A stretch of DNA of 64,000 nt from Azoarcus sp. DN11. GTDB lineage: Bacteria > Pseudomonadota > Gammaproteobacteria > Burkholderiales > Rhodocyclaceae. The stretch lies in assembly GCF_003628555.1 (NCBI RefSeq), contig NZ_CP021731.1, positions 1,798,001 through 1,862,000 of the forward strand, written 5' to 3'. Shown one piece after another: positions 38,831 to 47,524 of the stretch (its first letter is position 1; every line of letters begins with the position of its first letter). The notes under the pieces are model-generated. The model searched no databases, was not told where the DNA came from, and was given only the letters and a program-made list of their open reading frames with translations. The position numbers were made by a program, and so were the translations under genes.

Positions 38831-40252
38831 ATGCCGACAGTCCGCCCATCCGTTCCGGATCTCCATGACCGCCTCGCCGGTCTCGTCGCGACGCTCGAGC
38901 GTGGCCTGGTCGAGCGTTCCCATGTCGTGCGCCTTGCGCTGCTCGCGGCGCTCGCGGGCGAACACACGCTGCTGATCGGGCCGCCGGGCACCGCGAAGAG
39001 CGAGCTCGCGCGCCGGCTGCATCTCGCCTTTCGCGATGCGCGCTACTTCGAGCGGCTGCTGACGCGCTTCTCGGTGCCGGAGGAGCTGTTCGGGCCGCTG
39101 TCGATCCAGGCGCTCGAGCAGGATCGCTACGAACGCCATACCGCGGGTTTCCTGCCGGATGCGTCGATTGCCTTCATCGACGAGGTCTTCAAGGCCAACA
39201 GCGCGATCCTCAACGCGCTGCTGACGCTGCTCAACGAACGCGAATTCGACAACGGCGCAGGGCGGCAGCGCTGCCCCCTGATCAGCGCGATCGGGGCGAC
39301 CAACGAGGTGCCGGAGGACGAGATCGCGGAAGCCTTCTTCGACCGCTTCCTGCTGCGGGTGACGGTCGCGCCGGTGAGCGCGGAAGGTTTTGGCGAGCTG
39401 CTGGGCGCCGATCTGGCGCGGTGCTGGGAAGCGCCGGAGCATGACGAGGCGCTCGGTGCGGCCGACCTTGATGCGCTCGGTGCCGCGGCGGGGCTGGTGG
39501 TGGTGCCGGCCGAGGTGACGGCGATGTTCGCCGAGCTGCGCGCGCATCTCGGGGCCGCGGAAGTGTACGTGTCCGACCGCCGCTGGGTGAAGGCGGCGCG
39601 CCTTCTGCGCATCGCCGCGGCGAGCGAGGGGCGGGGTGTCGTGTCGCTGTGGGATCTGCTGCTGCTGCCGTGGTGCACGGCACCCGACGCGCCGCGCCAG
39701 GCCGCGCTCGGCGACTGGCTGTGTGCGCGGCTCGGCGTGCGCGAGGCGTTTGCGCCGCCGCGTGTCACGCGCATCGTCGAGGCGTTCGACGCGCAGCTGC
39801 AGGCCGAGCGCAACGCGAACGACCTGGATTACGACGAGAGCGGCCGCTTGCGCTTCTCGGCCACGGATCTCGCCGAGGAGATCGGCGACGCCAAGCGCGG
39901 GGCGCAGGCGCTGCGGCTGACGCACACGCGGCAGCGCCGCTACGGCCCGGCGCACATCGGCGCGCGTACGCGGCAGATCGACGAGCTGGTCGTGCGCCTC
40001 GATGCGTACGCTGCGGAGCTCGATGCGCGCCGCCGGGATCTGACCGCGTACCGCGCGCGCAGTCTGTGGCTGGATGCGGAGCTCGTGGGACGCGCTGACG
40101 GGAGCCTCGCGGGGACGGCGCGGGTGATCGCCGATCTGCGTGAGCGGATCCTCGAAGCGCGTGCCGGCTTCGAGTCGCTGCCGCGCCTGCCGGCGGGGGA
40201 GGGCGGCGAGGTTCCGGCGCCTGTCCGGCACGAGCCGCTTTCCGCCGCCTGA
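38831..40252 (+). CDS. MoxR-family AAA+ ATPase (RavA-like)
   Basis: A protein of 473 residues. The AAA+ core has GPPGTAKSELARRLHLAF (Walker A, near residue 50), SIAFIDEVFKANSAILNALL (Walker B) and SAIGATNEVPEDE (sensor 1), followed by a lid and a helical C-terminal extension, as in RavA. MoxR ATPases act with VWA proteins in inserting metals or maturing enzyme complexes. It is followed after six bases by a VWA gene and then by a DUF364 gene. No signal peptide is present, so it acts in the cytoplasm. Confidence 0.87.
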   Translation: MPTVRPSVPDLHDRLAGLVATLERGLVERSHVVRLALLAALAGEHTLLIGPPGTAKSELARRLHLAFRDARYFERLLTRFSVPEELFGPLSIQALEQDRYERHTAGFLPDASIAFIDEVFKANSAILNALLTLLNEREFDNGAGRQRCPLISAIGATNEVPEDEIAEAFFDRFLLRVTVAPVSAEGFGELLGADLARCWEAPEHDEALGAADLDALGAAAGLVVVPAEVTAMFAELRAHLGAAEVYVSDRRWVKAARLLRIAAASEGRGVVSLWDLLLLPWCTAPDAPRQAALGDWLCARLGVREAFAPPRVTRIVEAFDAQLQAERNANDLDYDESGRLRFSATDLAEEIGDAKRGAQALRLTHTRQRRYGPAHIGARTRQIDELVVRLDAYAAELDARRRDLTAYRARSLWLDAELVGRADGSLAGTARVIADLRERILEARAGFESLPRLPAGEGGEVPAPVRHEPLSAA

Positions 40253-40258
40253 GCGAGC

Positions 40259-41845
40259 ATGACCGCCGTCGCCACGCCCGCGCCGCTGCTCTTCGAATCG
40301 CAGGAAAGCCGGCTCGTGGCGCTGGACGGGCTGGTGCGCGGCTTGTGGCTGGGCGGGCTCACGAACGCGCAGGGCAGCGTGGAGGCGCGCCTCGCCGCCC
40401 TGGCGGAGCTGCGCGCGGCGCTTGTCACGGGGCGGTTGCTGCCGTTCGAGGCGTGGCGCTGGCCGCCGCCCGCGATCGCGCGCGGACTGGCCGAGGCGAT
40501 GCAGTCGCTCGAGCTCGCGCGCTACTGCCGGGAGGAGGGCGAGCTGGCGGACACGGTGCTGATGAGCCTCCTCTTCCATGTCGATTTCATCGTCGATTAC
40601 CGCGACCGGGGCGCCGACGAGGCGCGGGCGGTCGCGATGGCCGTGGACGCCTTCGCTGCCGACTGGCAGGACCGTTGCGGCGACATGGACGAGCTGGCCG
40701 ACGTCTTCGGCATGTGTCCCGACGATGCCAAGAGCACGCGTTTCGACCGCATCCGCGGCTTGCTGCGCAGCGAGGGCTGGCAGGAGGTGGTGCGCATCCG
40801 CCGCTTGCTGGAGCGCCTGCCAGAGCTTGCGGACCTCATCCGTCGCTTGGGGCGGGCGTCGGAGACGGACGAGCCGGATGCGGCCGGGCGCGTCACCGAG
40901 CTGGCGATCGAGGAGGCGACGGCCCATCGCGCGGAACGCAGCACGGTGCGCGTGCCCGACATGCCGGGCGAGACGCGCGGGATCCACCGCGCCGATCGCG
41001 TCGCGCGCATGCTGCCGGCCGAGGCGATGCTGCTCGGCCATCCGCGCCTGCGTCTCGTGTGGCATGCGCGACGCGCCGAGCGGACGCTGCTGTGCTACGA
41101 GGACGACGACCGCATGCAGGAGATCCGCCGCCACGAAGAGGCGGTGCAGCGTCCGACGCCGCGGCCGCAGTCGGCGAAGCGCCTGGAGATGGGGCCGATG
41201 CTGCTGTGCGTCGACACCTCGGGGTCGATGCGCGGGGGCGCCGAGGCGGTGGCGAAGGCGACAGTGCTGGAGGCGGTGCGCACGGCGCATGCGCAGAAGC
41301 GGGCGTGCCACGTGTTCACGTTCGGCGGCCCGGGCGAGATCGTCGACATGAGCCTGCCGGTCGACGCGGACGGCATCGGGCGGCTGGCGCGCTTCCTCGG
41401 CCAGGCGTTTCGCGGCGGCACCGACGTGTGCGGGCCGATCGAGGCGGCGCTCGCGAAGCTCGAGGAGGCGCGCTGGCGCGAGGCGGACCTCGTGATCGTG
41501 TCCGACGGCGAGTTCGGTGCGACGCCCGACGTTGCCGCACGCCTGCGGACGATGCGCGACGAGCGCGGACTGCGCGTGCAGGGCGTGCTGGTGGGCGACC
41601 GCGAGACGATCGGCTTTCTCGAAGTCGCCGACGACATCTTCTGGGTGCGCGACTGGCGCCGCTGCGGCGGCGTCGACACCGAGTCGCCGCTCGAATCGAA
41701 CAGCCTCACCGCACGGTTCTTCCCCGGTGCGCTGCGCACGCAGGCGAACCGCGATTCCACGACTTCCGGGGCGGCGGCTTCCGCCGCAGTGCGCGCGGGC
41801 CGGCACCGGGGCGACCTTGAGGATTCCCCGGAGACTTCCGCATGA
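40259..41845 (+). CDS. VWA-domain protein (ViaA-like) partner of MoxR ATPase
   Basis: A protein of 528 residues. The N-terminal two-thirds is helical and leucine- and arginine-rich. The C-terminal VWA domain has the metal-ion site DTSGSMRGG near residue 320, GGTDVCGPIEAAL and IVSDGEFGA. This is the ViaA-type plan, a helical region and then VWA, that partners RavA-like ATPases. It sits six bases after the ATPase gene and overlaps the next gene by four bases. The last about 45 residues are a disordered Ser/Ala/Arg-rich tail. Confidence 0.85.
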   Translation: MTAVATPAPLLFESQESRLVALDGLVRGLWLGGLTNAQGSVEARLAALAELRAALVTGRLLPFEAWRWPPPAIARGLAEAMQSLELARYCREEGELADTVLMSLLFHVDFIVDYRDRGADEARAVAMAVDAFAADWQDRCGDMDELADVFGMCPDDAKSTRFDRIRGLLRSEGWQEVVRIRRLLERLPELADLIRRLGRASETDEPDAAGRVTELAIEEATAHRAERSTVRVPDMPGETRGIHRADRVARMLPAEAMLLGHPRLRLVWHARRAERTLLCYEDDDRMQEIRRHEEAVQRPTPRPQSAKRLEMGPMLLCVDTSGSMRGGAEAVAKATVLEAVRTAHAQKRACHVFTFGGPGEIVDMSLPVDADGIGRLARFLGQAFRGGTDVCGPIEAALAKLEEARWREADLVIVSDGEFGATPDVAARLRTMRDERGLRVQGVLVGDRETIGFLEVADDIFWVRDWRRCGGVDTESPLESNSLTARFFPGALRTQANRDSTTSGAAASAAVRAGRHRGDLEDSPETSA

Positions 41846-42681
41846 ACTTTGCCGAAACCTACCTCGCACAACTCGAACGCTTCGCCGCGCGCGGACCTCT
41901 GCCGCGGGTACGCGCGCTGCATCTGCCGCCGGCCGGGGACGCGCCCTTGCCCGGCGATCGCGGGGAGTTCTGTGCGCTGGAGCTCGACGACGGTTCGCTG
42001 GGGCTCTCGTACGTGCTGCTCGACGACACGCTGGAACGCATGCGCGAGGGGGAGGGCGGCTTTGCGCTCGCGGGCGCCGATGCGCTCGACCTCGCGCGGG
42101 CCTATGCGAAGGGCAGCGGCATCCGGCGCACGCTCGGTTTCGCCGCCGCGAACGCGCTGACGCGCTGCTTCTTCGACCGCGCCGGCTATCGGCCCGATAC
42201 CAGTGCCGATTCGATCGGCGGGCTGGACCCGCAGGCGGGCGAGCGCATCGGCATGATCGGGCTGTTCACGCCGCTCCTTGGCCGCATCCTGAAGGCCGGC
42301 GCCGAGCTCACGGTCGTCGAGCTCAAGGCGGAACTCGCGGGTGACCGGGACGGCTACCGCGTGACGCTCGACCCGGCGGAGCTGGCGGGGTGCGGCAAGG
42401 TGCTGTCGACCAGCACGCTGCTGCTCAACGACACCCTCGACCACATGCTGGGTTTCTGTCGCGACGCGCGCTGGTTCGCAATGATCGGACCGAGCGCGGG
42501 CTGCCTGCCGGATGCCTTGTTCGCCCGCGGCGTGACGCTCGTGGGCGGGACCTGGGTGCAGGATCGCGGGGGCTTCGTCGATGCGCTGCGCAGCGGGCGC
42601 GAGCGCGGCGACTATGCGCACAAGTGCGCCATCGCGGCGGCTGCCTATCCGGGCTTCGAGGCCCTGCTCGCGAGGATCTAG
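41842..42681 (+). CDS. DUF364-family protein (Rossmann-like, putative heavy-metal chelatase type)
   Basis: A protein of 279 residues with the DUF364 arrangement. An N-terminal part has GSGIRRTLGFAAANALT near residue 92. The C-terminal part, IGMIGLFTPLLGRILKAGAE then KVLSTSTLLLNDTLDH and MIGPSAGCLPDALFARGV, carries the predicted substrate pocket with a conserved Cys. The family resembles enolase/Rossmann-fold proteins annotated as putative heavy-metal chelatases, without biochemical proof. Its ATG overlaps the VWA stop (ATGA), so it is part of the MoxR-VWA unit. Its end overlaps the LysR gene on the other strand by four bases. Confidence 0.82.
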   Translation: MNFAETYLAQLERFAARGPLPRVRALHLPPAGDAPLPGDRGEFCALELDDGSLGLSYVLLDDTLERMREGEGGFALAGADALDLARAYAKGSGIRRTLGFAAANALTRCFFDRAGYRPDTSADSIGGLDPQAGERIGMIGLFTPLLGRILKAGAELTVVELKAELAGDRDGYRVTLDPAELAGCGKVLSTSTLLLNDTLDHMLGFCRDARWFAMIGPSAGCLPDALFARGVTLVGGTWVQDRGGFVDALRSGRERGDYAHKCAIAAAAYPGFEALLARI

Positions 42682-43604
42682 GTCGCTTCGGCAGGTGTCG
42701 GGCGCGCGCCCGCCTCCGACATCAGCTCCGCGATCAGGGCTCGCAGCCAGCGATTGCCCGGGTCGTGGTGGAAGCGCGCGTGCCAGTGCTGCTTGATCGT
42801 GTAATCGGGTAGCGGGAAGGGAACGGGCAGGACGCTGAAGTCGCCGCGGCCGCGCAGCAGCTCGCCCAGCCGGCGCGGCACGATCATCAGCAGGTCGGTG
42901 TGCTCGACCACGAACGCAGCGCCGAGGAAGTTCGGGATGTCGAGCACGATGCGGCGCTTGATGTCCTGGCGGGCGATCTCCTGCTCGATGACGTGGTGGC
43001 CGGTGCCGCTGGTGCCGAACACCGCATGGTCTTCCGCCAGGAACTGTTCCAGCGTCAATCCGCCGTGGATGCGGGGGTGGTCGGCGCCGGCGAGGCACAC
43101 GTAATGCTGGCGGAACAGCGCCTGCTGGTAGAAACCGGCCTCCAGGCCCGGGATGAAGCCGACCGCGAGATCGGCTTCGCCCGATTCGAGCTTGCGTCCG
43201 GTGTCGTCGTCCAGCGGGGCGATCTCGATGCGGATGCCCGGCGCCGTCGCGCGCAGCGTGCCCCACAGGCGCGGCAGCAGCACGAGATGGGTGATGTCCG
43301 TCATGCACACGCGGAAGCTTCGCTCCGACGCGGCAGGGTCGAAGGTGCTGCGATGGCCGAGGGCGGCGTCGAGGGCGTCGAGCGCCTTGCGGATCGGCTG
43401 CACCAGCTCGTCGGCGAGCGGGGTGGGTTCCATGCCTTTCGACGTGCGCACGAAGAGGGGATCTGCGAAGTGCTCGCGCAGTTTGCCCAGCGCGATGCTG
43501 ACGGCGGGCTGGCCGAGTTCCAGCAGGTCGGCGGCACGGCTCACGCTGCGGGTCCGGTGGATGGCGTCGAAGACTTGCAGCAGGCGAAGGTCGGGGGGGC
43601 TCAT
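42678..43604 (-). CDS. LysR-family regulator of the gentisate operon
   Basis: A protein of 308 residues. The HTH covers PPDLRLLQVFDAIHRTRSVS and QPAVSIALGKLREHFADPLF; then a periplasmic-binding-like effector domain follows. It is divergent from the gentisate 1,2-dioxygenase gene, the classical layout for LysR control of an aromatic operon. Its NagR/NahR-like HTH (DPLFVRTSKGMEPT) belongs to the aromatic-responsive branch. The ATG at 43604 was chosen because upstream in-frame starts would run through AT-rich operator-like sequence. The inducer is probably 3-hydroxybenzoate or gentisate. Confidence 0.85.
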   Translation of the reverse strand: MSPPDLRLLQVFDAIHRTRSVSRAADLLELGQPAVSIALGKLREHFADPLFVRTSKGMEPTPLADELVQPIRKALDALDAALGHRSTFDPAASERSFRVCMTDITHLVLLPRLWGTLRATAPGIRIEIAPLDDDTGRKLESGEADLAVGFIPGLEAGFYQQALFRQHYVCLAGADHPRIHGGLTLEQFLAEDHAVFGTSGTGHHVIEQEIARQDIKRRIVLDIPNFLGAAFVVEHTDLLMIVPRRLGELLRGRGDFSVLPVPFPLPDYTIKQHWHARFHHDPGNRWLRALIAELMSEAGARPTPAEAT

Positions 43605-43616
43605 CGCGCGATCAAT

Positions 43617-43631
43617 ATTCGAAATTCGAAT
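43617..43631. promoter_or_regulatory. Putative LysR operator (15-base palindrome with T-N11-A core)
   Basis: ATTCGAAATTCGAAT is a perfect palindrome and contains the T-N11-A LysR box core (43618-43630). It lies 13 bases before the LysR start codon in the most AT-rich stretch of this region, well placed for autorepression and activation of the divergent operon. Confidence 0.6.
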
Positions 43632-43663
43632 TTTAATTATTGCATGCATTGCATCGACGAAAT

Positions 43664-43681
43664 ATTTATCGATCGATAAAT
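43664..43681. promoter_or_regulatory. Second palindrome in the LysR-gentisate divergent region
   Basis: ATTTATCGATCGATAAAT is a perfect 18-base palindrome, about 92 bases before the gentisate dioxygenase start and 33 bases from the first operator. It could be a second regulator-binding site. Confidence 0.45.
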
Positions 43682-43772
43682 TTCGCCCATCACAACGAAT
43701 CGCTGCACGCCTTGATCTGGCGCAAAGGTTTTTCACCTGAACGGCAGCGATACCCCGATGGAGGAGTCACGA

Positions 43773-44810
43773 ATGCAGGAACTTGGTCGTCTCGATGATC
43801 TGCCGCTCGCCTACCGCGAGTCCCTCGGCGCACAGAACCTGGTGCCGCTGTGGCCCAGCCTGCGCGCGGTGCTGCCCCCGGGCACGCCTTCCCGCCGCAC
43901 CAAGCCCGTGATGTGGTCCTACGAGGCGCTGCGCCCGCTGCTGATGCAGGCTGGCGAGCTGACCCCGATCGAGAAGGCGGAGCGCCGCGTGCTGGTGCTC
44001 GCGAACCCCGGCCACGGCCTGGAGAAGATGCAAGCGAGCGCGGCGATGTACCTCGGCATGCAGCTGCTGCTGTCGGGCGAGTGGGCGCCGTCGCACAAGC
44101 ATACCCCGAACGCTGTGCGCATGATCGTCGAAGGCGAGGGCGCCTACACGACCGTCGATGGCGAGAAGTGCCCGATGAGCCGCGGCGACCTGATCCTGAC
44201 GCCGACCGGGCTGTGGCACGAGCACGGCCACGACGGCAAGGGGCCGGTGGTGTGGCTCGACGTGCTGGATCTGCCGCTCGTCTATTACACGGAAACCTCC
44301 TACGCCGTCGAAGGCAAGGAGCAGGCGGTGACTGGCTCGTGCCTGGAGCGCAGCTACGCTCGCGGCGTCGTGCCCTCGCCGGTGTTCTCCCGCGGCAGCT
44401 CGCGCCAGTACCCGATGCTGCGCTACCCCTGGGCCGACGCCCGCGCCGCGCTGCTGAGCCTGGCCGAGACCCAGCCCGCCATCGAGGCCGTGCAGGTCGC
44501 CTACGTGAATCCCGAGAACGGCGGCGACTGCCAGAACATCCTCGGCTTCTCGGCGCTGATGCTGCGCCCGGGCGAGACGCTGAACCTGCCCGCGCGTTCG
44601 CCGGCAATGGTGTTCCACCTGATCGAGGGCGGTGCCGAAGTGGCGGTCGAGGATCAGTCCTTCACGCTGTCGCCGGCCGACACCTGCTGCGCCCCCGGCT
44701 ACACCCCCGTGACGCTTAAGAACCGTTCGGCGAGCGAGCCGGCCTTCATCTTCGTCGCCGACGAGAGCCCGCTGCACAAGAAGCTCGGCGTGTACGAAGT
44801 GCGTGCCTGA
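43773..44810 (+). CDS. Gentisate 1,2-dioxygenase
   Basis: A protein of 345 residues, a bicupin Fe(II) dioxygenase that opens the gentisate ring to maleylpyruvate. The first cupin has HKHTPNAVRMIVEGEGAYT, giving two iron ligands, and GLWHEHGHDG with a third. A second cupin (FSALMLRPGETLNLPA to AGYTPVT) is present. The ATG at 43773 was chosen because GGAGGAG lies six bases before it; an in-frame ATG 15 bases earlier has no such site. It is the first gene of an operon for the whole gentisate pathway. Confidence 0.94.
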   Translation: MQELGRLDDLPLAYRESLGAQNLVPLWPSLRAVLPPGTPSRRTKPVMWSYEALRPLLMQAGELTPIEKAERRVLVLANPGHGLEKMQASAAMYLGMQLLLSGEWAPSHKHTPNAVRMIVEGEGAYTTVDGEKCPMSRGDLILTPTGLWHEHGHDGKGPVVWLDVLDLPLVYYTETSYAVEGKEQAVTGSCLERSYARGVVPSPVFSRGSSRQYPMLRYPWADARAALLSLAETQPAIEAVQVAYVNPENGGDCQNILGFSALMLRPGETLNLPARSPAMVFHLIEGGAEVAVEDQSFTLSPADTCCAPGYTPVTLKNRSASEPAFIFVADESPLHKKLGVYEVRA

Positions 44811-44843
44811 TCGCCGAATTAAAACGACCCACAGAGAACCGAC

Positions 44844-45554
44844 ATGTCCCAGACCCAATACCTGTTCCCGCCGTCGCCGGTGTATTCGCTGCCGGTACGC
44901 GGCATCGAGTCCCGCTACCCGGTCAAGCGCATCTTCTGCGTCGGCCGCAACTACCACGCCCATGCCGTCGAGATGGGCCGCCCGGTCGACAAGGCCACCG
45001 CCCAGCCCTTCTACTTCACGAAGGCCGCCTCGACGCTGGTCGAATCCGGCGCGACGGTGCCGTACCCGACCGGCACTTCCAACTACCACTACGAGATGGA
45101 ACTGGTCGTCGCGATCGGCGCGCCGGGCTTCCGCGTGACCGAATCCGACGCACAAAGCCTGATCTACGGCTACGCCGCCGGCCTCGACATGACGCGCCGC
45201 GACCTGCAGCTGGTGGCCCGCGAGCAGGGCCGTCCGTGGGACCTGGGCAAGGACTTCGAGCTGTCGGCGGTGTGTACCGAGATCGTGCCGATCGGCGACC
45301 TGGGCGTGCTGACGACGGGCGCGATCAACCTGCAAGTGAATGGCGAGACGCGCCAGACCGCCGACCTGTCGCAACTGATCTGGAGCATCCCCGAGCTGAT
45401 CGCCGATCTGTCGAAGTTCTATCATCTGCAGCCGGGTGACCTGATCTACACCGGCACGCCGGAAGGTGTCGGCGCGGTGAAGAGCGGCGATCGCATCACC
45501 GGCCACGTCGACCGTGTCGGCGACATCGAACTGACGATCGGCGCCGCCGAGTAA
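44844..45554 (+). CDS. Fumarylpyruvate hydrolase (FAH family)
   Basis: A protein of 236 residues of the fumarylacetoacetate hydrolase family: [19 protein letters not shown] near the start, [12 protein letters not shown] with the metal-binding acidic residues, and [18 protein letters not shown] near the C-terminus. It splits fumarylpyruvate to fumarate and pyruvate, the last step of the glutathione- or isomerase-dependent gentisate route. It is second in the operon, 33 bases after the dioxygenase. The role follows from its neighbours; by itself the family also covers other substrates. Confidence 0.9.
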   Translation: MSQTQYLFPPSPVYSLPVRGIESRYPVKRIFCVGRNYHAHAVEMGRPVDKATAQPFYFTKAASTLVESGATVPYPTGTSNYHYEMELVVAIGAPGFRVTESDAQSLIYGYAAGLDMTRRDLQLVAREQGRPWDLGKDFELSAVCTEIVPIGDLGVLTTGAINLQVNGETRQTADLSQLIWSIPELIADLSKFYHLQPGDLIYTGTPEGVGAVKSGDRITGHVDRVGDIELTIGAAE

Positions 45555-45587
45555 GTCGCGCAACGAACCGAATTGGAGGAGACAATC

Positions 45588-46784
45588 ATGACCGAGCAAC
45601 AGCTTCCCGTAATCGTCGCCGGCGGCGGCATCGGCGGCCTCGCGGCCGCACTCGCGCTGGTGCGCCAGGGTTTCCGCGTGCTGGTGCTGGAGCAGGCGGC
45701 CGAGATCGGCGAGATCGGCGCCGGCATCCAGCTCGGCCCCAACGCCTTTCACGCCTTCGACGCGCTGGGCGTCGGCGAGAAGGCCCGCGGCCGCGCGGTG
45801 TATACCGACGAGATGGTCATGCACGACGCGCTCGACGAGACCCTCGTCGGCCGCATCCCGACCGGCGAAGCTTTCCGCAAGCGTTTCGGCAACCCCTACG
45901 CGGTGATCCACCGGGTGGACGTGCACCTGTCGCTGCTGGAAGGCGCGCAGGAGACCGGCCGCGTCGAGTTCAAGACCTCGACCCGCGTCCAGCGCGTCGA
46001 GCAGGACGCCAATGGCGTCACGGTGTATGACCAGCACGGCAACGCCTTCCGTGGCGTCGCGCTGATCGGCGCCGACGGCGTGAAGTCGGTGGTGCGCGCG
46101 CAGTACGTCAATGACCCGGCCCGCGTGACCGGCCATGTCGTATATCGCGCAGTCATCGACAAGAAGGACTTCCCCGAGAACTTGCAGTGGAACGCCGCGA
46201 GCATCTGGGTCGGCCCGAACTGCCACCTCGTGCATTACCCGCTGCGCGGCGGCGAGCAGTACAACATCGTCGTGACCTTCCATAGCCGCGACAAGGAAGA
46301 GTGGGGCGTCACCGAAGGCAGCCGCGAGGAAGTGCAGAGCTACTTCCAGGGCATCTGCCCGAAGGCGCGCCAGCTGATCGAGCTGCCGAAGAGCTGGAAG
46401 CGCTGGGCGACCGCCGACCGCGAGCCGATCGGCCAGTGGTCCTTCGGCCGTGCCACGCTGCTGGGCGACGCCGCGCATCCGACGACGCAGTACATGGCGC
46501 AGGGCGCGTGCATGGCGCTGGAAGACGCCGTGACGTTGGGCGAGGCGCTGCGCGTCAAGGGCAACGACTTCGAGAAGGCCTTCGACCTGTATCAGCGTTC
46601 GCGCATCGCCCGCACCGCGCGCATCGTGCTGTCGTCGCGCGAGATGGGCCGCATCTACCACGCCAAGGGCGTCGAGCGCCTGGTGCGCAACGATCTGTGG
46701 AAGGGCCGCACGCCGGAGCGCTTCTACGACGCGATGGAGTGGCTGTACGGCTGGAACGTCGATAACTGCCTCGCGAAGGACTGA
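45588..46784 (+). CDS. 3-Hydroxybenzoate 6-hydroxylase
   Basis: A protein of 398 residues of the FAD-dependent aromatic hydroxylases: VIVAGGGIGGLAAALALVRQ (FAD fold), VALIGADGVKSVVR (the DG motif) and LLGDAAHPTTQYMAQGA (the GD motif). It converts 3-hydroxybenzoate to gentisate with NADH and O2. Its membership in a gentisate operon rather than salicylate or 4-hydroxybenzoate genes supports this substrate, though salicylate 5-hydroxylation is excluded only by family type. GGAGGAG precedes the ATG at 45588. It is third in the operon, seven bases before the isomerase gene. Confidence 0.88.
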   Translation: MTEQQLPVIVAGGGIGGLAAALALVRQGFRVLVLEQAAEIGEIGAGIQLGPNAFHAFDALGVGEKARGRAVYTDEMVMHDALDETLVGRIPTGEAFRKRFGNPYAVIHRVDVHLSLLEGAQETGRVEFKTSTRVQRVEQDANGVTVYDQHGNAFRGVALIGADGVKSVVRAQYVNDPARVTGHVVYRAVIDKKDFPENLQWNAASIWVGPNCHLVHYPLRGGEQYNIVVTFHSRDKEEWGVTEGSREEVQSYFQGICPKARQLIELPKSWKRWATADREPIGQWSFGRATLLGDAAHPTTQYMAQGACMALEDAVTLGEALRVKGNDFEKAFDLYQRSRIARTARIVLSSREMGRIYHAKGVERLVRNDLWKGRTPERFYDAMEWLYGWNVDNCLAKD

Positions 46785-46790
46785 GCGGAC

Positions 46791-47453
46791 ATGGCGATGA
46801 AGCTCTACAACTTCTTCCGCAGCGGCACCTCGCATCGTCTCAGGATCGCGCTGAACCTGAAGGGCATCGCGTACGAGTACGTGCCGGTGGACCTGCGCAC
46901 CGAGGAGCACCTCGGTGCGGCCTTCAAGGCGGTGAATCCGCAGGCGCTGGTGCCGGCGCTGACGACCGGGCCAACTGAGGGTGACCTGACCCTGATCCAG
47001 TCGCCGGCGATCATCGAGTGGTTGGAGGAGCGTCATCCGGCGCCCGCGCTGCTGCCCGCGAACGCCGCGGACCGCGCCCGCGTGCGCGCGCTGGCGGCGA
47101 TTGTCGGCTGCGACATCCACCCGATCAACAACCGTCGCATCCTCGAATACCTGAGGAAGACGTTGGGCTGCGACGAGGCGGCGGTGCAGGCGTGGTGCGC
47201 GACGTGGATCGCGGCCGGTTTCGACGCGCTCGAAGCGCTGCTCGCTGCCGACAAGTCGCGCGGCGCGTTCTGCTTCGGCAACGCGCCGACGCTCGCCGAC
47301 GTGTACCTGGTCCCGCAGGTCGAGAGTGCGCGCCGCTTCAACGTCGATCTGACGCCGTATCCGAACATCGTTGCGGTCGACCGCGCCTGCGGCGAACTGG
47401 ATGCTTTCCGCCGCGCGGCGCCCGCCGTGCAGCCGGATGCGCCGAAAGCGTAA
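46791..47453 (+). CDS. Maleylpyruvate isomerase (zeta-class GST type)
   Basis: A protein of 220 residues of the glutathione-S-transferase zeta class: MKLYNFFRSGTSHRLRIALN with the Ser-Cys-like SGTSHR region at the N-terminus, QSPAIIEWLEERHP (GSH-binding) and NRRILEYLRKTLG in the helical domain. It isomerises maleylpyruvate to fumarylpyruvate with glutathione, the middle step of gentisate breakdown. It begins seven bases after the hydroxylase and completes the pathway in this operon. Confidence 0.9.
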   Translation: MAMKLYNFFRSGTSHRLRIALNLKGIAYEYVPVDLRTEEHLGAAFKAVNPQALVPALTTGPTEGDLTLIQSPAIIEWLEERHPAPALLPANAADRARVRALAAIVGCDIHPINNRRILEYLRKTLGCDEAAVQAWCATWIAAGFDALEALLAADKSRGAFCFGNAPTLADVYLVPQVESARRFNVDLTPYPNIVAVDRACGELDAFRRAAPAVQPDAPKA

Positions 47454-47524
47454 TCACAAGATTTAGAAGAAGTCGGGGGACGATCCGCCCCCGACACCCC
47501 CGAAGAGAGATGAGGAGATCAAAC

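Noticed and set aside
38723..41869. Minus-strand frame of 1048 codons opposite the MoxR and VWA genes
   Set aside because: Arg/His/Pro-rich mirror of well-supported plus-strand genes with AAA+ and VWA motifs.
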